A stretch of 64,000 nucleotides of DNA, from NCBI RefSeq assembly GCF_008801925.2, contig NZ_CP062803.1, forward strand, positions 806,001 to 870,000. Reading direction: 5' to 3'. Position numbers and translations under genes: made by a program. The notes under the pieces were generated by a model, which was not told the origin of the DNA, did not search any database, and saw only the letters and a list, made by a program, of their open reading frames with translations. Source of the DNA: Cupriavidus basilensis (lineage in GTDB: Bacteria > Pseudomonadota > Gammaproteobacteria > Burkholderiales > Burkholderiaceae). Below are positions 50,039 to 59,900 of the stretch, piece by piece (within the stretch, counting starts at the first letter, position 1; every line of letters starts with the position of its first letter).

Positions 50039-50734
50039 CTACTTCAACCTCAACGGCTCCAACAACGCCGCATCATATTCCCCCCTCCCAATCCTCCCCA
50101 ACTCCAGCATCCGCAGCAAGATATAAGCCTGCCGCTGCCGGGCGCGCCGGGGATTCACCACCGGGTTATTCGCCGAAGGCGCCTTGGGCAATCCGGCCAG
50201 CATCGCGCATTCCGCCAAAGTCAGCTCGCCCACCGGCTTGCCAAAATACGTCTCGGCCGCCTCGGCAAAACCATAAGCTCCTTGCCCCAGGTAGACCTTG
50301 TTCATGTAGAGCTCGAGGATCTCGTCCTTGCTCATCGCGTGTTCGATCCGGTAAGCCAGCAGCACCTCATACAGCTTACGGGTATAGGTCTTCTCGCGCG
50401 AGAGGAAGAAATTGCGGGCCACCTGCATGGTGATGGTGGAGGCGCCCTGCGACAGTTCATCGGACAGGTTGGCCACGCCGGCGCGGATCACGCCGACATA
50501 GTCGATGCCGTCATGCAGGTAGAAGCGGTCGTCCTCGATGGCTACCACCGCCTGGGTCAGCTTGGGCGGTATCTCGCCGATGGGCACGTAGCCGGGCGAC
50601 TGGCGAAACGTGGTGAGTGCGTCCAGCGTGGGCAGCTGGCGCTGAGCGACGAGCACGGCGAGCGTGCCGAGCAGGGCCGCGCCCAGGATGAGCAGCAGCA
50701 CCAGCTTGAGAAAATTCGACCAGAGACGTTCCAT
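50039..50734 (-). CDS. Transglycosylase-domain protein (GT51 only)
   Basis: The 231-residue protein has an N-terminal membrane helix (residues 10-29), the GT51 catalytic motif IEDDRFYLHDGIDY with Glu67, QGASTITMQVARNFFL, RKLYEVLLAYRIEHAMSKDEILELYMNKVYLGQGAYG and ends shortly after. The sequence resembles the N-terminal half of PBP1A, but no transpeptidase domain follows; the stop is at 50039. It could be a monofunctional glycan polymerase or a truncated PBP1A. The upstream ATG at 50773 adds Gly/Thr-rich residues without support. Confidence 0.88.
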   Translation of the reverse strand: MERLWSNFLKLVLLLILGAALLGTLAVLVAQRQLPTLDALTTFRQSPGYVPIGEIPPKLTQAVVAIEDDRFYLHDGIDYVGVIRAGVANLSDELSQGASTITMQVARNFFLSREKTYTRKLYEVLLAYRIEHAMSKDEILELYMNKVYLGQGAYGFAEAAETYFGKPVGELTLAECAMLAGLPKAPSANNPVVNPRRARQRQAYILLRMLELGRIGRGEYDAALLEPLRLK

Positions 50735-50787
50735 GGGCCGTATTGTGCCAGCACCGGCCATGTCCCTGCCCAAGCCGCCGCGCCGGT

Positions 50788-51837
50788 TCAGCCCGCCGGC
50801 AGCGCCACGCCAAGCTCCTTGGCCAGCGTTTCCAGGTTGCGCCAGATCGCAGGGTTCACGTCCAGGTGGGTGGTCGTGAGCGCGCGGTTGGCGGCTTCGA
50901 ACTCTCCCGGGTATTGCACGCTGTCAAAGCCCGGGGCGGGCGGGGTGTCGTGCAGGTAGTTGACGAAGGCTTCCACCTCCGCGCTCTGCCAGCTCAGCCC
51001 CAGGTCCAGTTCCGGGTTCATCAGCACCGCGAACATATTGTTGGTGGCCACGCCGCCGCGCGGGTTCTCCGGCTGGATGGTGCCGCCGCCTGACAGCACG
51101 CCCGCGAGCAGTTCGGCTACCACGCCGAGCGCATAGCCCTTGTGGCCGCCGAAGGGCAGCAGCGCGCCCGGGTGTTCGCCGAACATGGCCCCGGCATCCG
51201 TGGTGGGGTTGCCGTCGCTGTCGATGATGCTGTTGTCCGGGGCGGGCTCGCCCTTCTCGGCCAGCACGCGGGCTTTGTTGATGGCAATGGCGCTGGTGGC
51301 GATATCCACCACCAGGGGCGGCCGGCCGTTGGGCATCGGCCCGGCGAAGCACAGCGGGTTGGTGGTCAGCCGCGCGGTGCGGCCGCCGTAGGGGGCCACC
51401 ACCGGGGAGCGGTTGATCACATTGGTAAAGCTCAGCAGCACGAAGCGCTCCTTGGCCACCATCTCGCCGTAGTGGCCCATGCGGCCCAGGTGGTGCGAGC
51501 GGCGCAGCGTGACGATGCAGTGGCCGTGCTGGCGCACGCGCTCGATGGCGGTCTCGATGACGCGCTTGCCCACGTGCTGGCCGAAGCCGCCGTTGCCGTC
51601 GAACACCAGCAGGCTGTCGCGGTCGAGCACGCATTCGGCGCGGCCCGCCGGGTTGACGTTGCCGGTTGCGAGCGAGCGCTGGTAGTTGGGCAGGATCGAC
51701 AGGCCGTGGCTGGTGTAGCCGCAGCGGTCGGCCTCGACCAGGTGCTCGGCCACGTCGTTGGCGATGTCGGCCGGCACGCCTTGCGCGGCGAGCAGGTCGC
51801 GGGCGAGCCGGGTGGCAGATTGCAACGTAATCTTCAT
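50788..51837 (-). CDS. Ldh-family NAD(P)-dependent oxidoreductase
   Basis: The 349-residue protein matches the malate/L-lactate/ureidoglycolate dehydrogenase family: VEADRCGYTSHG, HHLGRMGHYGEMVA, NPLCFAGPMPN with VVDIATSAIAINKA, and PFGGHKGYALGVVAELLAG. The catalytic His is probably in the SHHLGR block. Substrate is a 2-hydroxy acid, not specified by sequence. The dicarboxylate-type transporter gene is 25 bases upstream in the same direction, so a 2-hydroxy dicarboxylate or sulfonate is a reasonable guess. AAGGA precedes the ATG. Confidence 0.87.
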   Translation of the reverse strand: MKITLQSATRLARDLLAAQGVPADIANDVAEHLVEADRCGYTSHGLSILPNYQRSLATGNVNPAGRAECVLDRDSLLVFDGNGGFGQHVGKRVIETAIERVRQHGHCIVTLRRSHHLGRMGHYGEMVAKERFVLLSFTNVINRSPVVAPYGGRTARLTTNPLCFAGPMPNGRPPLVVDIATSAIAINKARVLAEKGEPAPDNSIIDSDGNPTTDAGAMFGEHPGALLPFGGHKGYALGVVAELLAGVLSGGGTIQPENPRGGVATNNMFAVLMNPELDLGLSWQSAEVEAFVNYLHDTPPAPGFDSVQYPGEFEAANRALTTTHLDVNPAIWRNLETLAKELGVALPAG

Positions 51838-51862
51838 GTTCGTTCCTTGTCCCGGTGCGCGA

Positions 51863-53404
51863 TTAGATCCATCCCAGCCAGCGCCAGTAGGTGGCGGCGA
51901 ACAGCAGCATCAGGGCGTAGCCGATCACCGTCACGGGGATGCCGACCTTGGCGAACTGCTTGCCGTTGAAGGTGTCCGTGCCCAGGCAAACCATGTTTTG
52001 CGGTGCATTGATCGGCAGGATGAAGCCGAAGCTCACGGTGAAGCCGAGCAGCATCGTGAGGCCGATCTGGTTGATATCGCCGGGCAGCGTCTGCAGCACC
52101 GAGATCAGGATCGGCAGCAGCGCCGCGGTGAGCGCGGTGGCGCTGGCAAAGCCGAGGTGGATCAGGATCAGGAACGCGGCCAGGATGGCGAACACCAGGA
52201 TCGGGCCTTGCGTGGCGAGCCCGGAGTTGGCCACCACGAACTTGCCCAGCCACTGGCCGGCCTGCGTGGTGAGCAGCGCGGTACCCAGGCTGATGCCTAC
52301 CCCGAACACGATCAGCGTGCCCCACGGCGTGCGTTGCTGCATGGTCTTCCAGTCCATCACGCCAATGCGCGGCATCATCAGGATCACCAGGCCGACGAAG
52401 GTCACGGTGGCGGTGTCGAACTGGTGCAGCTTGCCCTCGGTCGCCCAGAACAGCAGCAGCCCGATGGACACGGCGGCAAGCCGCTTCTGCGGGCCGCTCA
52501 TCGGGCCCAGCCCGGCGAGTTCCTTTTGCACGGCCTCCTTGCCGCCGGGGATGGCCTCGGTCTCGGCGGGCAACAGGAACCGCACCAGGAAATACAGCAC
52601 GACCGACATCACGATGGCCCACGGCGCGCCGGCGATCAGCCATTGCAACCAGGTGATGCGCTCGCCCAGCAGCTTGTCCATGAAGCCCACCGTCAGCAGG
52701 TTCTGCGCGGCGGCGGTCTGGATGCCGACGTTCCAGATGCTGGTGGCCATGGCCACGGTGATCATGATGCCGGCGGCGATATTGGATTTCTTGTCGACCC
52801 CGAAAGCCGCGATCACGCCCATCATGATCGGCACCACGCAGGCGCTGCGCGCGGTGGCGCTCGGCACCACCAGCGACAGTGCGATGGTCACCACGATGCT
52901 GCCGATCAGGATGCGCCGCGTGCTGGTGCCGATGGCCGACAGCGTGACCAGCGCGATGCGCCGGTCGAGCCCGGTCACCGTCATTGCCGCCGAGATGAAC
53001 AGGGCGGCGGCAACCAGCGCCAGCGCGGTGTTGGAGAATCCTGCCAGCGCCATGCCGAGTGCGCGGGAGGTGCCGTATTGCGTGGCCGGGTCCGCCACCG
53101 TGGGCGCAAAGCCGATCAGCGCGGCCATCAGCGACGTGATCATGATGGCGCTGGCCTCGTAGGAGACCGCCTCGGTGATCCACACCACGATGGCAAAGGC
53201 GAGGATCGCCAGCATGCGATGTCCCGCCACCGGCAGGTCCGGGGGCAGGGGCAGGGCGAGTATGCCGATCAGTACCAGGACGGCGGCGTAGAGGCCCCAC
53301 GGCGTGGATTTGCCGGGCGCGGCTTGCGGCACGGCGGCAGCCGCACCGATAGCGGTGGGGGCGGCTGCGCGGACGGCTTGGGTTGGAGTGCGCGGGTCTG
53401 TCAT
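51863..53404 (-). CDS. DASS-family anion/Na+ symporter
   Basis: The 513-residue membrane protein has about 12-13 hydrophobic segments. Signatures of the DASS/SLC13 family are LVVPSATARSACVVPIMMG, the paired FGVGISLGTALLTT, and the C-terminal GFTVSFGFILPINAPQNMV. These form the two substrate/sodium sites for di- or tricarboxylates or related anions. The N-terminal 30 residues are Ala/Pro-rich. It lies 25 bases ahead of the Ldh-family dehydrogenase and is likely its partner in uptake. Confidence 0.92.
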   Translation of the reverse strand: MTDPRTPTQAVRAAAPTAIGAAAAVPQAAPGKSTPWGLYAAVLVLIGILALPLPPDLPVAGHRMLAILAFAIVVWITEAVSYEASAIMITSLMAALIGFAPTVADPATQYGTSRALGMALAGFSNTALALVAAALFISAAMTVTGLDRRIALVTLSAIGTSTRRILIGSIVVTIALSLVVPSATARSACVVPIMMGVIAAFGVDKKSNIAAGIMITVAMATSIWNVGIQTAAAQNLLTVGFMDKLLGERITWLQWLIAGAPWAIVMSVVLYFLVRFLLPAETEAIPGGKEAVQKELAGLGPMSGPQKRLAAVSIGLLLFWATEGKLHQFDTATVTFVGLVILMMPRIGVMDWKTMQQRTPWGTLIVFGVGISLGTALLTTQAGQWLGKFVVANSGLATQGPILVFAILAAFLILIHLGFASATALTAALLPILISVLQTLPGDINQIGLTMLLGFTVSFGFILPINAPQNMVCLGTDTFNGKQFAKVGIPVTVIGYALMLLFAATYWRWLGWI

Positions 53405-53805
53405 CGCTTTCCCTTTTCTTGTCTAGTTGATCTTGGTTCGACACGGGAAGGCGGACGTCACGCGCGGGGCAGATGGCTAGCCTGTGACTGGCAGGGTGGC
53501 GGCGTCGTTCGGCGGCGTTCCGTGAAGACCTGGCGGAGGCGGGAGACCGGCTTGCGGCCGGGCTGCCGCGTTCGACATGAGGAAATTATCGTGCCGGCCA
53601 ACAGTGCCTGTCGAGGGTGGATCCGGGCGCATATGACGCGGATCAAAGAACCGGCTCGCACAGGGAAATTTCGATGCGCCAAGCGGTCAGACTTTCAGAT
53701 CGTTGCGATACAAGGGCTTGCGGGCGTTGCGCAGCGAGCGCAACAACCGCGGCCCCGCACACTGGCAAGCCGCGCGAACGTGATCTGAAAATTTTGGAGT
53801 GCAAG
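53405..53805. other. Gene-free stretch
   Basis: About 400 bases between the divergent DASS gene and the small RRM-like gene. No gene, strong hairpin or consensus promoter is recognised. Confidence 0.4.
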
Positions 53806-54060
53806 ATGAAGGTTTTAGTGAGAGGACTACGTGCCGAAGTCGACGCATCGGCGCTGCGCACGGCGCTGGCCGCCTACGTGCGGGTCAAGGACATCGAGCT
53901 GATCCGCGAGGGCGACGGTGCGCATCCCTGGGCCTGGGTCGACCTGGATCTGGACGATGTGGACCCGATGAGCGTGTGGAAACTGGTGGCGAAGCTCGAT
54001 CGCCGTTATATTGCTGGCTGCCATATGCGCTGGCATGTGCCGGCCTATCGCGCGCGCTGA
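53806..54060 (+). CDS. Small RRM-like protein
   Basis: The 84-residue product follows the strand-helix-strand-strand-helix-strand order of an RRM-like fold: MKVLVRGL, ASALRTALAAY, IELIREG, PWAWVDLD, SVWKLVAKLDRRY and GCHMRWHVP. The aromatic RNP residues of canonical RRMs are not evident, so RNA binding is only possible. GGAG precedes the ATG; longer frames add unrelated sequence. The phosphatase gene follows 64 bases later. Confidence 0.65.
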   Translation: MKVLVRGLRAEVDASALRTALAAYVRVKDIELIREGDGAHPWAWVDLDLDDVDPMSVWKLVAKLDRRYIAGCHMRWHVPAYRAR

Positions 54061-54124
54061 ACCGCCGCCATGTGCGGTGCGGCGCGCGCGCCACCGAACG
54101 ACAGAGACAGGGCAGGGACACACG

Positions 54125-54916
54125 ATGCAGGAAAACATGGCCGATGCGCCATCACAAGGCGCCGCCGTGCCGGGCAACGCAGCGCTTGCGCTGGACAATG
54201 TGGTCAATCTGCGCGACCTCGGCGGCCTCGCCACGCGCGACGGCCGCCGCGTGCGAGCCGGCAAGCTGTTTCGCAGCGGCAACCCGGGCCTGGCCAGCGC
54301 GGCGGACATGGAACGGCTGCGCGCATTGCAGCTGGACATGGTGATCGACTTCCGCTCGGCCGGTGAGAAGACCGCCGCGGAAAGTCTTTTTGGCGAGGCC
54401 TTCCGCTGGGTCGCCACGCCGGTGCTCGAAGGCAGTATGTCGATGGCCGAGCTGATGCCGCGTTTGCGCGACGGCAGCGCGCAGCAGATGGAAGCTTTCA
54501 TGCTGGAGGTTTATGGTGACTTCCCGCGCAAGTACCAGGCCGCCTTTGGCGGCTTCCTGAAGACTGCGGAGCAGGGCGGCAACCTGCTGTACCACTGCAC
54601 CGCGGGCAAGGACCGTACCGGCTTTGCCTCGATGTTGCTGCTGGCCAGCCTAGGCGTGGAGCGCGACATCATCATGGCCAACTACCTGGAATCGAATCAC
54701 TGGAACCAGGCTTTCAACCAGAAGATGAGCGCCGGCGCGGCGCAGTTCGGTGTCGATCCCGCGGTGATGTGGCCGCTGCTGGCGGTGAAGGCCTCTTACC
54801 TGGAAGCCTCGATGCATGCCATCGAGCAGGACTACGGTGGCATCGATGCCTACCTGGGCGACGTGCTCAAGGTCGATGCCGAGCGCTTGCGCCAGGCCTA
54901 TCTCGTACGCGCTTAG
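54125..54916 (+). CDS. Tyrosine-type protein phosphatase
   Basis: The 263-residue protein has the phosphatase P-loop HCTAGKDRTG with Cys158 and Arg164, an N-terminal VVNLRDLGGLATRDGRRVRAGKLFRSG and a VIDFRS block, the pattern of the bacterial Y_phosphatase3 (IphP/LipA-type) family. These act on phosphotyrosine, phosphoserine or phosphoinositides. There is no signal peptide. Start: ATG 54125, with GGCAGGGA upstream. Confidence 0.9.
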   Translation: MQENMADAPSQGAAVPGNAALALDNVVNLRDLGGLATRDGRRVRAGKLFRSGNPGLASAADMERLRALQLDMVIDFRSAGEKTAAESLFGEAFRWVATPVLEGSMSMAELMPRLRDGSAQQMEAFMLEVYGDFPRKYQAAFGGFLKTAEQGGNLLYHCTAGKDRTGFASMLLLASLGVERDIIMANYLESNHWNQAFNQKMSAGAAQFGVDPAVMWPLLAVKASYLEASMHAIEQDYGGIDAYLGDVLKVDAERLRQAYLVRA

Positions 54917-55162
54917 CGATCCTTGTCTCCAAGGTGCTTGGCGAGCGCGTCCTCCCGGGCGCGTCATCCCCCAACGGACCACTAGCGCCGTTAGTGCACC
55001 GCCGGCCATCGTAGCCGTGCGAGGCGGACGGCCGGCGGGACTTTAGCCCAGCCGCGGTCGCAAGTGGGGGTTGTTTTTGCCAATGTCAGGACTTGTCAGC
55101 TTTTCAGGCTGGCCGTTGGATAGAGTCGGAGCCTATATAAAAGTCTCTGATCCCATTCTCCA

Positions 55163-56890
55163 ATGCGTAGTCCTATTTCCTGTTCTTACGGCCGGGTGCC
55201 CGCCGGTGTGCGGCAACTGGTGGGTCTGTGCCTGAGTGCCCTGGCGGCCGGTCCTGTCTTCGCCCAGACGCCGCCTGACGCCGGCGCGTTGCGCCAGCAG
55301 ATCGAGCCGGAGCTGCCGCCGGCCTTGCCGCGTCCGGTGGCGCCGGACCGCGCGGCGCCGCCGCCGCCGATGCGCCAGCGCGGCGAGGCCACGGTGACGG
55401 TCAAGGCCTTTCGCTTTGCCGGCAACAAGCAGATGAGCGAGGCCCTGCTCGCGCCGGTGGTGGCCGGTTTCCTGAACCGTCCGCTGGACTTCAGCGAGCT
55501 GCAGGCCGCCGCCGCCGCGGTGGCCGAGGCCTACCGCGCGGCGGGCTGGGTGGTGCGGGCCTACCTGCCCGCGCAGGACGTGCGCGAGGGGGTGGTGACC
55601 ATCCAGGTGGTGGAAGGCGTGTTCGGCGGCGTGCGCATCGAGGGCCAGGGCCCGCAGCGCGTGAGCCGCGAGCGCATCATCGCCGGCTTCGCCGCCCACC
55701 AGCCCCTGGGCCAGCCGTTGAATACCGAGACGCTGGACCGCGCGCTGCTGCTGGCCAACGACCTGCCGGGCGTCTCGCTGGTGGGGCGGCTGCAGCCCGG
55801 CGCGCAGGAGCAGGAAACCGACCTGGCGTTGAATTTCGTGGAAACGCCGCTGGCGACCGGCAATGTGGCCGCGGACAACCAGGGCGCGCGCTCCACCGGC
55901 GCGGCGCGGCTGGTGGGCAACGCCAGCGTGAACAGCCTGGCGGGATTGGGCGACCAGATGCTGGCCAACGGCCTGCTGAGCGAGGGCTACCGCTACCTGC
56001 GGCTAGGCTATACGGTGCCGGTGGGCTATGACGGCTGGCGCGTCGGCGCCAACGCCTCGCGGCTGGACTACCGGCTGGTGGCGGATGACTTCAAGGCGCT
56101 GAACGCGCGCGGCAACTCCAACACGGTAGGCCTGGAGGCAAGTTATCCGCTAATCCGCGCGCGCCAGCGCAACCTGTACTTCGTGGCCAATTACGACCAT
56201 AAGACCTACGACAACGAGGCCAATCAGGTCACCACCAGCCGATATTTCGACAACACGCTGAGCCTGGGCCTGAGCGGCAACCTGTTCGACAACCTGGGCC
56301 GGGGCGGCGCCAACGCCGCCAGCGCGATTTTCACCGGCGGCAACCTGAACCTGGGCCAGTCGCCCACGCAGGCCGCCGACGCCATGACGGCGCGCACCGC
56401 CGGCCAGTTCCTGAAGCTGCGCTACGGCATGTCGCGCCAGCAGGTGCTGACCGATGCACTGTCGGCCACGGCCATGCTGTCCGGGCAGATGGCCAGCAAG
56501 AACCTGGATTCGTCGGAGAAGTTCTACCTGGGTGGCCCGGGCGGCGTGCGCGCCTACCCGATCGGCGAGGGCGGCGGCAGCGAAGGCCAGCTGGTCAACC
56601 TGGAGTTGCGCTGGCGCCTGCCGTATGGCGTGTCGCTGTCTGGCTTCTACGACTGGGGCCACGTCACCGTCAATCGCGACAACAACTTCCCCGGCGCGCC
56701 GCTGGCCAACAGCTACCACCTGCAAGGGGCGGGGCTGGCCGTGCAGTGGCAGCCCGGGCGCGGGGTGAACCTGGGCGCGACCTGGGCGCACCGCATCGGC
56801 GGCAATCCGAACGCCACGCCGTCCGGCAAGGACCAGGACGGCTCCCTGATCAAAAACCGCGTCTGGCTGACCGCCAGCCTGTCGTTCTAA
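55163..56890 (+). CDS. Two-partner secretion outer-membrane transporter TpsB
   Basis: The 575-residue protein has a signal peptide (cleavage near VFA-QT, residue 35), a Pro-rich linker, a POTRA_2 domain at about 73-150 (VTVKAFRFAGNKQMSEALL), a second POTRA-like part (GVVTIQVVEGVFGGVRIEG) and a ShlB/FhaC beta-barrel from about 200 with the conserved GGVRAYPIGEGGG and a terminal SLSF. It opens a pore for its partner TpsA at the outer membrane. It precedes tpsA by 19 bases, so both are one operon. Confidence 0.93.
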   Translation: MRSPISCSYGRVPAGVRQLVGLCLSALAAGPVFAQTPPDAGALRQQIEPELPPALPRPVAPDRAAPPPPMRQRGEATVTVKAFRFAGNKQMSEALLAPVVAGFLNRPLDFSELQAAAAAVAEAYRAAGWVVRAYLPAQDVREGVVTIQVVEGVFGGVRIEGQGPQRVSRERIIAGFAAHQPLGQPLNTETLDRALLLANDLPGVSLVGRLQPGAQEQETDLALNFVETPLATGNVAADNQGARSTGAARLVGNASVNSLAGLGDQMLANGLLSEGYRYLRLGYTVPVGYDGWRVGANASRLDYRLVADDFKALNARGNSNTVGLEASYPLIRARQRNLYFVANYDHKTYDNEANQVTTSRYFDNTLSLGLSGNLFDNLGRGGANAASAIFTGGNLNLGQSPTQAADAMTARTAGQFLKLRYGMSRQQVLTDALSATAMLSGQMASKNLDSSEKFYLGGPGGVRAYPIGEGGGSEGQLVNLELRWRLPYGVSLSGFYDWGHVTVNRDNNFPGAPLANSYHLQGAGLAVQWQPGRGVNLGATWAHRIGGNPNATPSGKDQDGSLIKNRVWLTASLSF

Positions 56891-56909
56891 GTTTCCCGGA
56901 AGTCCGTCA

Positions 56910-59900
56910 ATGAACAAGATCTATCGCCTGATCTGGAGCGAGCTCGTGCGTGCCTGGGTCGTCGTGGCAGAGACCGCGCGTGGCCGCGGCAAGGCCAGCC
57001 GTAGCGTGGGCAGCGTCGCAACGCGCGCCCGCCTTGCCATCAAGCCGCTGGTGGCGGCGCTGGCCGGCATCGGCCTGGCGCATGCCGCGCCACCGGCGCC
57101 GAACCAGCTGCCCACCGGCGGGCAGGTGGCGGCGGGGCAGGCCAGCATCAGCACCAGCGGCAACACGACGAACGTCACGCAGACCTCGCAGAACGCGGTG
57201 GTCAACTGGCAGAGCTTCAACGTGGGCAGCGCGGCCACGGTCAACTTCCAGCAGCCCTCGGCGGGCGCGGCCATCCTCAACCGCGTGCTGGACAGCAACC
57301 CCAGCCAGATCTACGGCAGCATCAACGCGCCGGGGCAGGTGTTCTTCGTCAACCCGGCGGGGATGTACTTCGGGCCGACCGCCAGCGTCAACGTGGGCGG
57401 CCTGGTGGCGACCACGCACGGCATCACCAATGCCGACTTCATGGCGGGCAACTACCGCTTCACGCGCAACGGCGCCACCGGCAGCATCGTCAACGACGGA
57501 CAGATCACGGCCGCGCTGGGTGGCTACGTCGCACTGCTGGCACCGGAGGTGCGCAACCACGGCGTCATCGTCGCGCAACTGGGCACCGTGGCGCTGGCCG
57601 CGGGCGAGGCCTACGAACTGCAGTTCGGCGGCAATCGCACGCTGGCCAATATCCTGGTGACGCCGGCGACCATCGCCGCGCTGGTGGAGAACGGCAACGC
57701 CGTGCGCGCGCCGGGCGGGCTGATCATCCTGTCGGCGCAGGCGGCAGACCGCCTGCAGGGCGGCGTGGTGCGCAACACCGGCACGCTGGAGGCCACCGGC
57801 CTGAGCAGCGACGGCGGCACGGTGCGCCTGCTGGCCAGCGACGCCATCCAGCAAAGCGGCAGCATCAACGCCGACGCCGCCGCGCAGAGCGCGGGCAAGG
57901 GCGGCAGCGTGATCGCGATCGCCGACCTGGGCAATGCCAACAGCCTGACCACGGTGGACGGCACCATCAGCGCGCGCGGCGGCAAGCTGGGCGGGGACGG
58001 CGGGTTTGTGGAGACGTCGGCTTCGCAACTGAAGATCAGCGACAGCGCGATGGTGGACACCCGGGCGCCGCAGGGCAAGACGGGTTCGTGGTTGCTGGAT
58101 CCGAATGATTTCACGATTGCCGCGTCGGGTGGAGACATGACCGGCGCGGTGCTGAGCGGGCGACTGGCGACCAGCAACGTGACGATCGCCGCAGGCCAGG
58201 GGGGCGGGTACACACTGTCCCCTGGCGGCAACATCTTCGTGAACGATGCGGTCGCCTGGGATGCCAATACACTGACGTTGAATGCGCCGGCCAACATCAA
58301 CGTCAACGCCGTGATGACGGCGACAGGCGCAGCCTCTCTCACCTTGTCCGGAACGCCCAAGATGGGTCTTCCCTCGGATGGCTCGGGCTTTACGGGCCGG
58401 GTGGATTTCAACTCCACCGGTCAGTTGATTTCCCAGGGCAACACCTATACGCAGATCCGCACGCAGGATGACCTGCAGAACATGTCAATGTTCGGCCGCT
58501 ACTTCCTGGGCACCGACGTGGCGCTGAGCGGACCGTTCACGCCCATCGGCTTGGGGCAATCATTCGCGGGCGCGCTCGACGGGCTGGGACACAAGATCAC
58601 CGGGCTGGAGATCAATCTTCCATCAAGCAACAATATTGGCCTGTTCTCGCAAGTCGGTGGGAATCCCGGCAACCAGTATTACGGGTTCCTCGGTGTTCGC
58701 AACCTAGGGGTTGTGCTCGGGGACGCCGGAGTCGTTGGCGGCACGAACGTCGGGGGCCTGGCCGGCACGCTGACCAACGTGGGCGTCGTGACGAACAGCT
58801 ATGTCAGCGGGACCGGCGCCGTTTCGGGTACAGGCAACAATATCGGCGGGCTGATCGGCACGGTGGGGGGGAGCGCTACTGTTTCGTACAGCTTTGCCAG
58901 CGCGGCGGTCAATTCGCCGACCTCTAACTCCGTCGGCGGGTTGATCGGATATCTCTCGGGGGGGCCGGGCCAATACCCCTCGCAGATGTTCGACTACGCA
59001 ATGGGTGCCGTGACCGGGAACGACTATGTGGGCGGCCTGATCGGGAGCACACGCATCAATGTGACCCAGGTCTTCTCCACCGGGTCGGTTGTCGGCAACA
59101 ACGGCGTGGGGGGGCTGGTTGGGCAGTCAATCGCCGGCGCGTCCGTCGGCGACGCCTACGTGAACGGATCGGTCAGCGGCATGCGCTACGTGGGCGGCAT
59201 TATTGGCACGGCTGGCGGAGGCTACCAGGTATCCATCACCAATGCGTATGTAGCGGGGGGCGTCAGTCTCCTGAGCGGTGGTGTCGCAGGAACGGCCGGC
59301 GCATTGCTTGGGACAGGCCTGCAACTCACAACGGGCAATGTGTTCTGGAATACCGATGCATCGGGAGCCTCGCTGGGTCCGGTGGGATTCAACACCTTTT
59401 ATGCTGGCACTGGAAAGGGTATTACCCAGGCAAAGATGGCGGATCAGTCTACCTGGACCACGCTGCCGGACTGGGCGGCGAGATTCAAGCCACAGTCGAC
59501 ACCATACAGAATCATGGCGATGTGGGGGTTCTCATCGGACCCAAGCACCAATAACGGTGCCCCGATCCTGTGTGCCTTTGGCGGCTGCTCCAGCGCAAGC
59601 TATCCAGCCTATGCTCCGAATCCGCCTTCGAGTAGTTCGGGTTCATCGAGCGGCTCGGGCTCGTCGGGTGGTTCGGGTTCATCGAGCGGCTCGGGCTCGT
59701 CGGGTGGTTCGGGTTCATCGAGCGGCTCGGGCTCGTCGAGTGGTTCGGGTTCGTCGAGTGGGTCGGGCTCGTCGAGTGGTTCGGGTTCTTCTAGTGGTAG
59801 CGGATCATCCGGCGGTTCGTCGGGAGGCTCCGGATCGTCGGGTGGAATCCCGGTACCGCCTCCGCCGCCTCCAGCGCCCGTTCCCGTGCCGATGCCGTCA

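Noticed and set aside
51758..53788. A 676-codon plus-strand frame over the DASS gene
   Set aside because: It is antisense to the DASS transporter and rich in His, Asp, Gln and Arg without any domain.
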